Part shown: piece by piece, positions 15,511-23,965 of the stretch
Layout of the letters: every line of letters starts with the position of its first letter
Position numbering within the stretch: the first letter of the stretch is position 1
Source: Gemmatimonadaceae bacterium
GTDB lineage: Bacteria > Latescibacterota > UBA2968 > UBA8231
NCBI GenBank assembly: GCA_002726335.1
Contig: PBSR01000258.1
Span: 1-25,112 of the forward strand
Direction of reading: 5' to 3'
DNA: 25,112 nucleotides
The notes under the pieces: generated by a model
What the model saw: only the letters and a program-made list of their open reading frames with translations
Told to the model about the DNA's origin: nothing
Databases searched by the model: none
Translations under genes and position numbers: made by a program

Positions 15511-16302
15511 TCAGCCCCCCTGGGCGACCAGGACACGCCGGCCATGAGCCATCAGGGCGCGGCCGAAGAGGATGAGGGCAGCCGCCCATGCCAGTTGGAA
15601 GGCAAGCAGCGACGGGGCCTCGGCGGCGGGAATGTGACCCAGGTACAGCCGGAAGGGGATGTCGATGAGGCCGCGGAAGGGCAGGGAGGTGATCAGAGGC
15701 TGCAGCCACTCCGGGAACATGGGCAGCGGCACGGCCTGTCCCGAGAAGAAGACGACGACGGAGACGACGAGCATCATGGCGCCGTCTCCACTCAACGTCC
15801 ACATGAGGGTGATCGACAGGAGCGTCGTGATCGCCGCCGACAGAACCAGAGCGCAGAAAGTCGATGCGATCCAGGCGAGGAAGGCTTCGGGGCTCGGCGG
15901 CGGGGGCAGGCCGAGAAGGGCCGCGGCGATGATGAACATCGGCACGGCTCGCAGCAGCGTGGGAGCCGTACGTCGGGCCACGGCGCGGGCAAACCAGAGC
16001 GAATACAGATCGACCGGGCGCAGCAGTTCGTAGACGACGCCACCGGTGCGGATCTGAGCGCGGATCTCGGGGTCGACGTTCCACGGGAACAGGCCGAGCA
16101 TGGCCTGCCCCAGCCAGATGTAGCCGACGACCTCGGCCAGGGCCATCGGCGGTGGTTGTGTGGCAGCGGCGTAGAAGGCGGTGTAGGCCTGCACCATGAC
16201 AAAGCCGAAAAACAGCTGGGTGACGATGCCGGCAAAGGCCGCGGCGCGGTACTGCAGCAGGATGCGCGCCGAGGCACTGACGATGGCCAGATAGGGACCC
16301 AC
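15511..16302 (-). CDS. ABC-2 type transporter permease (first subunit)
   Basis: A 263-residue permease with about six membrane helices and the related motif IRTGGVVYELLRPVD, so it pairs with the next permease in a heterodimeric ABC-2 channel. The GTG at 16302 is chosen: it comes 7 bases after the ATPase stop and begins VGPYLAIVSASARILLQYRAAAF, the expected short cytoplasmic lead into helix 1. Longer starts (to 16371) would overlap the ATPase gene and add an unrelated charged stretch. Shine-Dalgarno is weak (GAGAG), consistent with coupling to the ATPase. Confidence 0.87.
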   Translation of the reverse strand: MGPYLAIVSASARILLQYRAAAFAGIVTQLFFGFVMVQAYTAFYAAATQPPPMALAEVVGYIWLGQAMLGLFPWNVDPEIRAQIRTGGVVYELLRPVDLYSLWFARAVARRTAPTLLRAVPMFIIAAALLGLPPPPSPEAFLAWIASTFCALVLSAAITTLLSITLMWTLSGDGAMMLVVSVVVFFSGQAVPLPMFPEWLQPLITSLPFRGLIDIPFRLYLGHIPAAEAPSLLAFQLAWAAALILFGRALMAHGRRVLVAQGG

Positions 16303-16309
16303 GATCGCG

Positions 16310-17296
16310 TCAGCTCTCGCGTTCGCGGTAGAGGGCGGCCACGAGTTCTTCGATGGGCGGGTTTTCGACAAACAGATCGCGTACCGGCCAGCGTGTCGTG
16401 ATCCGGCCGATCAGCTCGGCGGCGGGTGTGTGGTCCGGGTCAAAACGCAGCTGCACCCTGTGGCCATCGACAGCCACGACATCGGCTTCGGGATCCGTCA
16501 CCTCGTGGGCCGTGTCCCCTTCGACATCGACGATGAGGCGCCGTTCCGAGGACACGAGGCGACGCAGGTCACCGACGGTGCCCTGACTGAGAAGGATGCC
16601 GTCGCCGATGACGATGACGCGGGTGCACAGGGCCTCGATGTCGTCCATGTCGTGCGTCGTGAGGATGACCGTGATGCCGCGCTCGCGATTGAGGCGATGG
16701 ATGAAATCGCGCACGGCCAGTTTCGACACGGCGTCGAGGCCGATGGTGGGCTCATCGAGAAAGAGGATCGATGGGGCGTGCAGCAGGGCCGCCGCCAGGT
16801 CACAACGCATCCGCTGGCCGAGGCTGAGCTGACGAACCGGCGTGTCGAGGAAGGGCTCGAGCTGCAGCAGGTCGATCAGCTCGTCGCGAGCCCGCCGGTG
16901 ATCGTCGACAGGGACGCGGTAGATATGCCGCAGCAGGTCGAAGGATTCGACGGCGGGCAGATCCCACCACAACTGGGTCCGCTGGCCGAAGACGACACCG
17001 ATGCGGCGCACGTGTTCGACACGGTCCCGCCACGGCACGAGCCCGTCGATCTCACACACACCCTCGTCCGGAACGAGGATACCGCTGAGGATCTTGACCG
17101 TTGTCGACTTGCCAGCCCCGTTGGGACCGATATAACCCACCAGCTCGCCCGGGTCTACGGTGAAGGAGATGCCGTCGAGGGCGACGATGTCACGGTACCG
17201 ACGGTGCACGAGACCGGCGATGGCGCCACCCAGCCCCGGGCGACGCTCGGCGATGCGGTAGGTCTTGCGCAGGCCGCTGACGGTGGTCTGGGTCAT
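16310..17296 (-). CDS. ABC transporter ATP-binding protein
   Basis: A 328-residue ATPase driving the two permeases encoded just downstream. Seen: Walker A GPNGAGKST (about 59-67), Q-loop region GVVFGQRTQLWW, signature LSLGQRMRC, Walker B ILFLDEPTIGLD, and the switch His in LTTHDMDD. All catalytic motifs are complete. An extra C-terminal domain of about 90 residues after the nucleotide-binding domain (RRLIVDVEGDT... EELVAALYRERES) is typical of NatA-like and ABC-2 exporter ATPases. The ATG is at 17296. Eighty-five bases separate it from the GNAT gene upstream; I see no convincing terminator or promoter there. Confidence 0.93.
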   Translation of the reverse strand: MTQTTVSGLRKTYRIAERRPGLGGAIAGLVHRRYRDIVALDGISFTVDPGELVGYIGPNGAGKSTTVKILSGILVPDEGVCEIDGLVPWRDRVEHVRRIGVVFGQRTQLWWDLPAVESFDLLRHIYRVPVDDHRRARDELIDLLQLEPFLDTPVRQLSLGQRMRCDLAAALLHAPSILFLDEPTIGLDAVSKLAVRDFIHRLNRERGITVILTTHDMDDIEALCTRVIVIGDGILLSQGTVGDLRRLVSSERRLIVDVEGDTAHEVTDPEADVVAVDGHRVQLRFDPDHTPAAELIGRITTRWPVRDLFVENPPIEELVAALYRERES

Positions 17297-17381
17297 CTCT
17301 ACGAGTCACCGTACCGAATGGAACAAGGGCAAGGATTTTCTCAGGATGTGAACCGCAGGGAGATGGGGTGCAGGCGCAGTC

Positions 17382-17951
17382 TCAGGCGCCGCGGTCAGCG
17401 CGCAGGAGAGAGAACATGTACATGTCCTGGAATCGGCCATGCAGATACTCGTACTCGCGCAGCAGGCCCTCGCGGGTGAAGCCGAGACCTTCCAGCAGGC
17501 CACAGGACGCGGCGTTGTCACGGAACACGACGGCCTCGACGCGATTGATCTCGAGCTGCTCGAAGCCGAAGTCGAGGACCCGTCCCAACGCCTCGCTCAT
17601 GATTCCCTGCCGCCAGTACTGGCGGCTCAGGTCGAAGCCCAGCACGGCACGGGCGCTCTGCCGGATCCACAGATTGACGCCGCACGTTCCCAGCAGGTCG
17701 GCGGGCGCATCCGGTCTGCAGATCGCCCAGCGCAGACCGAAGCCACGTTCCTGCCGCTGCCGCCAGACAGCGACGAGTTGTTCGCCCTGGTCCGGATCCG
17801 TAAAGGTGTCCAGGTCATAGTACGCGGTGACGCCGTCGTCGCTGAACTGGCGAAACAGGGCGTCGGCGTCTGTTGTCTTCAACTCGCGCAGCAGCAGGCG
17901 ATCGGTCCGCAGTTCAGGGAAAGGGCCGGAGAACAGGCTGTCGGCGTCCAC
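17382..17951 (-). CDS. GNAT family N-acetyltransferase (RimJ/RimL-like)
   Basis: A 189-residue acetyltransferase of the RimJ/RimL/SpeG-like GNAT branch. Seen: the N-terminal PELRTDRLLLRELKTTDADALF, the middle GFDLSRQYWRQGIMSEAL (acetyl-CoA pyrophosphate loop, R/QxxGxx) and the C-terminal VFRDNAASCGLLEGLGFTREGLLREYEYLHGRFQDMYMFSLL. The length is typical. The GTG at 17951 is chosen because it lies 10 bases after the creatininase stop and immediately before the conserved N-terminal strand. Any earlier start would overlap that gene with unrelated residues. The acetyl acceptor (protein N-terminus or small molecule) cannot be predicted. Confidence 0.88.
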   Translation of the reverse strand: MDADSLFSGPFPELRTDRLLLRELKTTDADALFRQFSDDGVTAYYDLDTFTDPDQGEQLVAVWRQRQERGFGLRWAICRPDAPADLLGTCGVNLWIRQSARAVLGFDLSRQYWRQGIMSEALGRVLDFGFEQLEINRVEAVVFRDNAASCGLLEGLGFTREGLLREYEYLHGRFQDMYMFSLLRADRGA

Positions 17952-17961
17952 AGCGCTGCGC

Positions 17962-18720
17962 TCAGCCGGGGTCGACGAAGTGCAGGATCCGGTCCGACAG
18001 TGCGGCGACGAGGCGCGAGATCCCCGCTTCGCCGCGTTCGGCGGTGGCATCTCGGGCATCGGCGCCCAGCTGGCCATACAGAGGTTGTGCGGGATCGTAC
18101 TCGACCCCTGGATGGCGACCCTCTTCCGGGGGGGCATCACCGCCGGCCCAGGTCGATGCCGCATCGCGCCCCGACGTCAGGGCCGACAGGTCGATGTGCC
18201 GGGGAAACAGGGCCAGACCGTACGAGGTCTCCTCCAGGGCCGCGTGGTCGCCCTGCAGACCGAGATCCCCGCCGATGGTCAACTCGGTGCCGGCGAGGAG
18301 GAGTCCGTCTGGATGCTCCGCAGCCAGCACGGGCACACGCTCGTTCAGCAAGGACTGCCAGGGGTAGTGGCCGGCGAGGAGTACGACGACGCGGAATCCC
18401 GAGGTGAACAGCTGTCGTACGGTCGCGTCGAGAATGGCCGTCGTCGCCTGATCTGGCTGGTAGTGGGTCCAGCGGAAATCCCCGTGGCCGCCACCGCCAC
18501 CCCACCACATGGTCGGCAGGATGGCCCCACCGGTGCGGCTGGCCAGTCGCTGGCAGATGTGATCGGCCTTGAGGCCGTCGTATCCCACCGGCAGGGCCCA
18601 GCCGTGGTGTTCGAGCAGTCCCAGCGGCCAGTAGGCGATCGGGTGGGCGCTGACGAGAGCATGCAGATCGTCGGGGCGCAACTCCTCGTAACGCCGCCAG
18701 GGGAGAGGGGTGTCGGTCAC
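17962..18720 (-). CDS. creatininase family protein
   Basis: A 252-residue metal-dependent amidohydrolase of the creatininase/FAPy-deformylase family (PF02633). Seen: PLGLLEHHGWALPVGYDG, matching the family's P-x-G-S-x-E-x-HG-x-HLP-x-x-TD strand with Glu, His and Asp ligands, and the later HAALEETSYGLALFP (family H-A-x-x-x-ETS). The usual GHGGN motif is LLAGHYPWQ here, keeping the His and losing the Asn, which suggests a distinct subfamily with another amide substrate. The GTG at 18720 lies 7 bases after the DUF1992 gene stop. No Shine-Dalgarno is visible and translational coupling is likely. GNAT follows after 10 bases. Confidence 0.82.
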   Translation of the reverse strand: MTDTPLPWRRYEELRPDDLHALVSAHPIAYWPLGLLEHHGWALPVGYDGLKADHICQRLASRTGGAILPTMWWGGGGGHGDFRWTHYQPDQATTAILDATVRQLFTSGFRVVVLLAGHYPWQSLLNERVPVLAAEHPDGLLLAGTELTIGGDLGLQGDHAALEETSYGLALFPRHIDLSALTSGRDAASTWAGGDAPPEEGRHPGVEYDPAQPLYGQLGADARDATAERGEAGISRLVAALSDRILHFVDPG

Positions 18721-18727
18721 GGCGGCG

Positions 18728-19465
18728 TTACCGCAGCAGGCGGCGCCACCAGGAGGGGCGGGCGGCGCGTACCGCCTGTCTCAGGCGGTCGCCGAGATCC
18801 ACAGGGACGGTCTCGAGGGGCGGACACTCGTCGTCGAAGCGTTGCATCCGTGTTTCGACGCCCACCGGGGTCATCTGAATCCCGGGGGGGAGTGTACGCG
18901 ACAGTGAGACCTGCTCATTGAGTCGCCGGGCGATGTCGGCCGCTTTCGTCAGCGCTTCTTCGACCTTCCGGCGAGCCACGGCACGCCGCCGATTGTGCGT
19001 CGCAACCAAAGCGGCGAGTTCAACTGCCACGGCCTGCCAGTCACCGTCGTCTGCATTGGCTCCTGCGGTACTGGCCAACCAGGTGGGCACTTGGCCAGGG
19101 GTGAAGATCTCCGATACTGGAACCTGTTGCGGCCAGTAGTCTCGTAACTGCTCCTGTAATTCTGCAACCCGGCAGCGTCGGGCGCCCAAGTCGGCCAGGG
19201 CGGCGGCGGCATCGATTTCCGCCAGTTCTGCCAGTTTCTCTGCTTCGCGTCGATCCTGCAGGGGCTGGGGGATGACATTGTGATCGGCCAGCAGCTTGTT
19301 GGCCACGCGGGACTCCGGATCGGCATGGAGATAGTCGCCCAGATCGATGGGGCGTCCCTTGCCTGGGAGGCGTTGGACCACGTCGTCCTGGGCCGCCTCG
19401 GCCAGCAGCTGGTCAAGGGATCGGAATTCCGGTTTGCCGTCGGGCCGTCGGCGCAACTTGCTCAC
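18728..19465 (-). CDS. DUF1992 (DnaJ-C28 conserved domain) protein
   Basis: A 245-residue protein. The N-terminal about 70 residues carry the DUF1992 pattern: LDQLLAEAAQDDVVQRLPGKGRPIDLGDY, then ANKLLADHNVIPQPL. The family includes human DNAJC28 and bacterial YhdN-like proteins; no biochemical role is established. The remainder is helical and charged, with coiled-coil character, ending in a basic WWRRLLR tail that could touch membrane or nucleic acid. The GTG at 19465 is chosen because GGGAG lies 8 bp upstream and the domain begins soon after. It is the first gene of the minus-strand block, with a 17-bp inverted repeat 20 bp upstream. Confidence 0.78.
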   Translation of the reverse strand: MSKLRRRPDGKPEFRSLDQLLAEAAQDDVVQRLPGKGRPIDLGDYLHADPESRVANKLLADHNVIPQPLQDRREAEKLAELAEIDAAAALADLGARRCRVAELQEQLRDYWPQQVPVSEIFTPGQVPTWLASTAGANADDGDWQAVAVELAALVATHNRRRAVARRKVEEALTKAADIARRLNEQVSLSRTLPPGIQMTPVGVETRMQRFDDECPPLETVPVDLGDRLRQAVRAARPSWWRRLLR

Positions 19466-19484
19466 TGGCGTTCTCCCAGGTGGA

Positions 19485-19501
19485 TGTGACTCCGTGTCAC
19501 A
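19485..19501. promoter_or_regulatory. 17-bp inverted repeat, candidate operator
   Basis: TGTGAC-TCCGT-GTCACA, perfect 6-bp arms with a 5-bp centre, in the 173-bp divergent spacer between the DUF1992 operon (-) and the unknown gene pair (+). It overlaps a possible minus-strand -10 (TATTGT, 19499-19504). It recalls CRP-family sites (TGTGA-N6-TCACA) but the spacer is one base longer. No clear -35 is seen. Confidence 0.4.
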
Positions 19502-19638
19502 ATACCCACTGATGAGGTGCGCCGCCAGTCCTCGGTGGGGCGTGCGTCTGTCGGCGCGGGTCGTGGCCCACCCATTCAAGTTTGCTTACGTTGCGTTGCA
19601 GAGCAGCACCCTCCCACCACAATCCTTTGAGGTTCACC

Positions 19639-19869
19639 ATGGCTCATCCCACACAGCAGGAGATCGACGAGATCTCGCCGATCTTCCATGAGGAGATGCT
19701 CCTTCACACTCTTCACCCCGGGGAGCCGGAGTTGTGGGACGAATGGCTGCTGAAGTACTTCCACAAGGATGTGTGGGGGATCCACGCCCACTACAACTGG
19801 TATCCCGTCTCCCATCGTGCAAAGGACCATGAAGACCCGGTCTACACGATGAAAGAGCTTCATGGATGA
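19639..19869 (+). CDS. small His-rich protein of unknown function
   Basis: 76 residues, not recognised. Ten of 76 residues are His, and Trp, Tyr, Glu and Asp are also common (for example FHEEMLLHTLH, WGIHAHYNWYP). No signal peptide, membrane segment or Cys. Spaced His and acidic residues could bind metal or heme, but there is no known motif. The ATG at 19639 follows TGAGG at about 6 bp; an upstream ATG at 19582 has no Shine-Dalgarno and would add a basic non-conserved-looking leader. The 3' end overlaps the next gene by 8 bases, so the two are translationally coupled and probably work together. Being a real gene is supported by this coupling and by clean upstream spacing. Confidence 0.65.
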   Translation: MAHPTQQEIDEISPIFHEEMLLHTLHPGEPELWDEWLLKYFHKDVWGIHAHYNWYPVSHRAKDHEDPVYTMKELHG

Positions 19870-20377
19870 GCTTCAGCAGCAGTGGAATCACCTGGCCAAG
19901 GCCTGTCACACGCTGCAGTGGCTGACCGTCGACGAACAGGAGAGCCCCCCGCCCTGCCAGAAGCTGGCTCTCGCCTGCGTCATCATGGAGGGGCACTACC
20001 ACGCCGCTACGGATGAAATCGCCAAACGAGGCGCCGGCAGGCAACGCCAGGAGCAGGTGCAATCGAACCGCCGCAAGCAGTATACCCATATGTCGGTGTA
20101 TACCCTGCGCCAGGACGCTCCCTACGAAAAGAACGGCTGGCAGATTATCGGTGGCATCGGCGGCCTGCCCGCCACCGGCTACGTGCCACGTTTCGATCCC
20201 GTACCGAAACCGGAAGATGTCAAGCAGAGCCACGAAGAGCTCGTGGTGCAGCGACTCGGAGAGGAGCCGGACTTCGACAAGCACGACGTTCTGTTTGTCA
20301 ACGAAGTGCGCGCCGACCATGAGATCGGTGATCGTTTCCACGGCTGGGAAGTAATCATGAGCGGCCGCGGCCTGTAG
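19862..20377 (+). CDS. protein of unknown function, coupled to the His-rich small protein
   Basis: 171 residues, soluble, not recognised. The N-terminal third is helical (MDELQQQWNHLAKACHTLQWL) with three Cys (CHTL, PPCQK, LACVI). The middle is basic (RRKQYTHMSVYTLRQD). The C-terminal half looks mixed alpha/beta, with GWQIIGGIGGLPATGYVPRFDP and DVLFVNEVRADHEIGDRFHGWEVIM. No membrane segment. The ATG at 19862 lies within the last codons of the preceding gene, overlapping by 8 bases. The stop comes 6 bases before the end of the convergent phosphatase gene. A 7-bp inverted repeat (20368-20391) spans the junction but lacks a T tract. Confidence 0.72.
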   Translation: MDELQQQWNHLAKACHTLQWLTVDEQESPPPCQKLALACVIMEGHYHAATDEIAKRGAGRQRQEQVQSNRRKQYTHMSVYTLRQDAPYEKNGWQIIGGIGGLPATGYVPRFDPVPKPEDVKQSHEELVVQRLGEEPDFDKHDVLFVNEVRADHEIGDRFHGWEVIMSGRGL

Positions 20378-20383
20378 GGGTCG

Positions 20384-22342
20384 TCAGGCCGGGTGAATCA
20401 CCCGCAGCACGATGAATGTCTCATCATCGGCGATCGCTTGAGCACCGCCCCACCTGTCGCTCAGGCGGATCAGCGAATCGACCAGTGCCCGGGCACTCAT
20501 ACCGGACTCCTGTTGTCGCAGGTGGGCGACGATGGGCTCGTATCCCAGTTGCTGCCCCGTCCGGTCCATGCGCTCCGGCAATCCGTCCGTCACCAGGACC
20601 ACGCAGTCTCCGGGGTAGAGGTCTAGCTGCGTGGTTCGATAGGACGCGCTGTGGACGGCCCCCAGGGGCAGCCCGGCCGGGATCAGTTCATCCACCGACC
20701 CATCGGCGCGTATGACGTAGATGGGAGGAATCCCGCCGCCGCTGGCCCGCAATGTGGTCATGCCATCGCCTGCCGGTGGGTCCAGGCTGAAGATCACAAG
20801 CGCCATGTTGTTGCGGCTGCCCAGACGCAGTTCACCGAGAACGCCGTTGATGTGTTCGATCCGCTGCTGGGGGCTGTCACCGGCAGTGGCGAGGAAAGCC
20901 GCCTTCGTACACGCCACGACCAGACCGGCGCTGGCCCCGTGTCCGGTGGCGTCGCCGATGACCCCGAGCAGGCTGTCGGGATTCTCGAGGAAGTCGTAGT
21001 AGTCACCACCGACCTCGGTGGCTGTCCTCTGCCACGCAGCGACCTCCACGAACGGCAGATCCGGCAGCATCTCGGGAAGCAGGCGATGCTGGAGCTCTCT
21101 GGCCGCATTCAACTCGTCGGCCTTGCGGGCGTCTGCCGCAGCGAGCCGCTCCGCGCGCACACCTGCGGCCAGCGCCTGTTCCTGCTGATACTCCTTCTCC
21201 TCGCGCAGCAGCTTGATCCGGTCCGCCAGACCAAGAGAGAACAGGACACTCGTCACGACCCAGCCGATCTGACCGCCATAGACGGTCCAGACGGCCGCCG
21301 GCAGCACCCCCATCGTCATGAGCGTGAAGGTCGTGAGTCCCAGAATGAGGGCAACCGAAGCAGTGAACAGGTATCGGGCGGGTCGGTATCCCTGTCTCAT
21401 CCTGGCACCCTGGGACCATAGAGTGACGATGACGATCGGCAGCGAGATCAGTGTGATCAGCGACCAGGAGATGGACCTACCGACGACTAGCCCCAGCATC
21501 AGGAAAAGGGCGGTCAACCCCATCAGGACGCTCAGTGCCCGGTGAAGGCGCGGTACGCTTCGGGGCGTATCCAGGAACAACTGTGTGAACCGGATGCCCA
21601 CCAGGTGTCCGGCACCCGCCAGCAGGAGCAGGACGGGGAGGGTGATGGATGGAGCACCGGGCCACAGGTACTGACCGGCGAATCCGTTGAGGATGAACCA
21701 TCCCAGGCACGCCTGCCCGACGAAAAGCACATAGTAGAGGTAGCTGCGATCGTTGAGACTGACAAAGAGGAAGAGATTGTAGAGGGTCATCACCCCCATC
21801 ACGCCATAGAACAGACCGAAGACCAGCTGGCTGACTCGGACGTGTCCGGCGAAACCGGCGAGCGACCACAGTCGCAGGGGAACACGCCCGCCGTAGGAGG
21901 CTGCCACCCGCAGGAAGGCCATATTGGGCTCATCGGCCGGAGACAGCGGAAAAACGAGGGTCCGCGTCGGCAGGGGTCGGGAGGTATGGGGCAGCGTCAT
22001 ACCGGCCTTCATGTGCCGCCACTGCTGCTGGGCACTGACGAAGAGGTCAACCTGATCGAGGGCAGGATTGTCGACTTCGAGCAGCAGTCGCTGACTCGAG
22101 GCGGGCAGGCGGAACCGGAACCAGTGAGAGTCACTGCCAGGGGGCAGGTTGGGCACCACGTCGCTCACAGGCTGGTACTCGGCCAGCAGGGCTTCATCAA
22201 ATCTTAACGTCCCCCCCGGATCGAGCAGAACCGCCAGGTCCCGCAGCTGCTCGGGGTGACCCCGGTCCGGGTCAGGGGCGTCCTGCTGCGCGGACAGCGC
22301 GCTGCACCCGATGGCGCCAAATATGAGGATCATCACTACCAT
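20384..22342 (-). CDS. 7TM-DISM receptor with SpoIIE-type PP2C phosphatase domain
   Basis: A 652-residue membrane signalling protein. An N-terminal hydrophobic signal (about 1-18) is followed by a periplasmic 7TMR-DISMED2-like beta-sandwich sensor (about 30-165), seven membrane helices (about 170-370, 7TM-DISM), a coiled-coil linker (about 375-420) and a PP2C/SpoIIE Ser/Thr phosphatase domain (about 425-650). Metal-binding acids are present: D447 and D450 in GGDYYDF, D464 in IGDATGHGAS, later LVTDGLPERM and IADDETFIV. Such proteins dephosphorylate anti-sigma-factor antagonists or act in general stress and carbohydrate-sensing pathways. No partner STAS or anti-sigma gene lies nearby. The ATG at 22342 is used; no Shine-Dalgarno is visible. 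Confidence 0.9.
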   Translation of the reverse strand: MVVMILIFGAIGCSALSAQQDAPDPDRGHPEQLRDLAVLLDPGGTLRFDEALLAEYQPVSDVVPNLPPGSDSHWFRFRLPASSQRLLLEVDNPALDQVDLFVSAQQQWRHMKAGMTLPHTSRPLPTRTLVFPLSPADEPNMAFLRVAASYGGRVPLRLWSLAGFAGHVRVSQLVFGLFYGVMGVMTLYNLFLFVSLNDRSYLYYVLFVGQACLGWFILNGFAGQYLWPGAPSITLPVLLLLAGAGHLVGIRFTQLFLDTPRSVPRLHRALSVLMGLTALFLMLGLVVGRSISWSLITLISLPIVIVTLWSQGARMRQGYRPARYLFTASVALILGLTTFTLMTMGVLPAAVWTVYGGQIGWVVTSVLFSLGLADRIKLLREEKEYQQEQALAAGVRAERLAAADARKADELNAARELQHRLLPEMLPDLPFVEVAAWQRTATEVGGDYYDFLENPDSLLGVIGDATGHGASAGLVVACTKAAFLATAGDSPQQRIEHINGVLGELRLGSRNNMALVIFSLDPPAGDGMTTLRASGGGIPPIYVIRADGSVDELIPAGLPLGAVHSASYRTTQLDLYPGDCVVLVTDGLPERMDRTGQQLGYEPIVAHLRQQESGMSARALVDSLIRLSDRWGGAQAIADDETFIVLRVIHPA

Positions 22343-22455
22343 GGCAGACCGCCCAATCAGTCAGATCCAGGGAGACGTGTCAACGCCACGGTGCCCATCG
22401 CTCAAGCCACGCTCCACCATGGACCCCCGGTGACCTGCGACGTTACTTGGGCTCT

Positions 22456-23907
22456 ATGGCCGGTTCTCCCAACATCCTCGTCATCCTCACGGATCAACAA
22501 CGCTTCGACACGCTCGCAGCCTACGGAAACCGCATCTGCCAGACACCGGCGACGGACCGGCTTGCCCGCGAGGGGATGACCTTCATCCACGCCTTCACGC
22601 CCACATCTCTCTGCTCCCCTGCCCGGGCGTCGCTGCTGACAGGACTGTACTCACACAATCACACGATGACGGATCTGACGAACACGAGGATCCCATCGAT
22701 CAAGGAACTGCCGGGGCACCTGACCAGCTTCGCCACTCTCCTGCAGCGGGCAGGTTACGATACCGGCTACGTGGGCAAGTGGCACTGCGGGGCGAGTTCC
22801 TCACCACTCGACTGGGGATTCGACGAGTACCAGCCGGGGGAGGGGTGGCACGAGTGGCGGCCAGCAGGAGTCGAGTTGGAGAACGAGTCGGCGATCCGTC
22901 TCGGATATGATCGATCCAGACCCATGGCCGCGCGGGTGGCGTGCCCCCTGGAGGAGTATCCGGAGCTGGGCCGCACCGATGCGGCGATCGACTTTCTCGA
23001 GCGGCAGGTGGCGAGCGAGGGGTCGTTCTTTCTGCAGTTGAACTACTTCGGCCCGCACTATCCACACTACCTGCCCGAGCCCTACCATTCCATGTACGAC
23101 CCGCTGGACATCCCTGCCTGCCCGAACTTCAAGGCCCGGTCCACCACGCCCCACTACGGCGATCGCTGGCTGCGTCAGCGCTGGAGTCCAGACACCGATG
23201 AGTGGGCTCCCTATGCCGAGATCGTGGCTGCTCAATACGGTCAGGTTACCCTCCTCGAGCACGAGATCCAGCGTGTACTGGACGCCCTCGACCGCCTCCA
23301 ACTCGCCGACGGGACGCTCGTTATTTTCGCCAGCGACCACGGAGAACTGGCCGGCGCCCATGGTCTGATGCAGAAGGGCGCCGTCGCCTACGACGAGCTC
23401 TATCGCGTACCCCTCATCGCCCGCTGGCCCGGGGTGATCGATCCAGGCTCGTCGTGCGACTCGATGGTGAACCTGTTCGACCTCATGCCTACGATCCTCG
23501 AGGCGGCCTGCTGCCAGCCACCGGATGATATCGACGCCCGGAGCCTGTTGCCGCTGCTCGAGGGTCAATCCCCGGCGGATTGGCCGGAGCAGGTCTTCTG
23601 CGAGTATCTGGCCACCCAGGCGGGAGACATGGCGCTGAAGATCTTGCGGACCAGAACACACAAGCTGGCCGTCAATCTTTCAGATGGGGATGAACTCTAT
23701 GACCTGGAGGACGATCCGGGAGAGACGAAGAACAGGATCGGGCAACCCAGCTGCGCCCCGGTTCTGAAGGATCTTGCCAGACGGCTGGACACGGAAATGA
23801 GACGCACCCATGACCCGCTCGCGCCTCGCTTCCAGCGCCGGATGGCGCCATATCTGCGGGTGGCTGATGGCCGCGGAACGACGGGGAACTCGCCGTCGCC
23901 TGGGTAG
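22456..23907 (+). CDS. sulfatase (type I, Cys-type), cytoplasmic
   Basis: A 483-residue sulfatase of the alkaline-phosphatase superfamily (PF00884). Seen: the N-terminal ILVILTDQQRFD metal site (D13, Q14), the sulfatase signature LCSPARASLLTG with C53 as the residue converted to formylglycine (CxPxR), GYVGKWHCG, and the second metal and acid site ASDHGELAGAHGLMQKG. The catalytic set is complete. No signal peptide is seen, so it should act inside the cell, on an imported sulfated sugar or phosphonate ester. Activation needs a formylglycine-generating enzyme encoded elsewhere. The ATG at 22456 is preferred to the TTG at 22447. It stands alone: the 113-bp spacer to the divergent phosphatase gene has no clear promoter. 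Confidence 0.9.
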   Translation: MAGSPNILVILTDQQRFDTLAAYGNRICQTPATDRLAREGMTFIHAFTPTSLCSPARASLLTGLYSHNHTMTDLTNTRIPSIKELPGHLTSFATLLQRAGYDTGYVGKWHCGASSSPLDWGFDEYQPGEGWHEWRPAGVELENESAIRLGYDRSRPMAARVACPLEEYPELGRTDAAIDFLERQVASEGSFFLQLNYFGPHYPHYLPEPYHSMYDPLDIPACPNFKARSTTPHYGDRWLRQRWSPDTDEWAPYAEIVAAQYGQVTLLEHEIQRVLDALDRLQLADGTLVIFASDHGELAGAHGLMQKGAVAYDELYRVPLIARWPGVIDPGSSCDSMVNLFDLMPTILEAACCQPPDDIDARSLLPLLEGQSPADWPEQVFCEYLATQAGDMALKILRTRTHKLAVNLSDGDELYDLEDDPGETKNRIGQPSCAPVLKDLARRLDTEMRRTHDPLAPRFQRRMAPYLRVADGRGTTGNSPSPG

Positions 23908-23965
23908 ACCAACGACCAGACTAGGATGTCATGGGTGAGGAAGAATGTGGCGCGAACAGGCGCCG

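Noticed and set aside
20368..20391. 7-bp inverted repeat at the convergent junction, possible bidirectional terminator
   Set aside because: Loop of about 10 bases, no T tract on either side, and it overlaps both stop regions; may be chance in GC-rich sequence.
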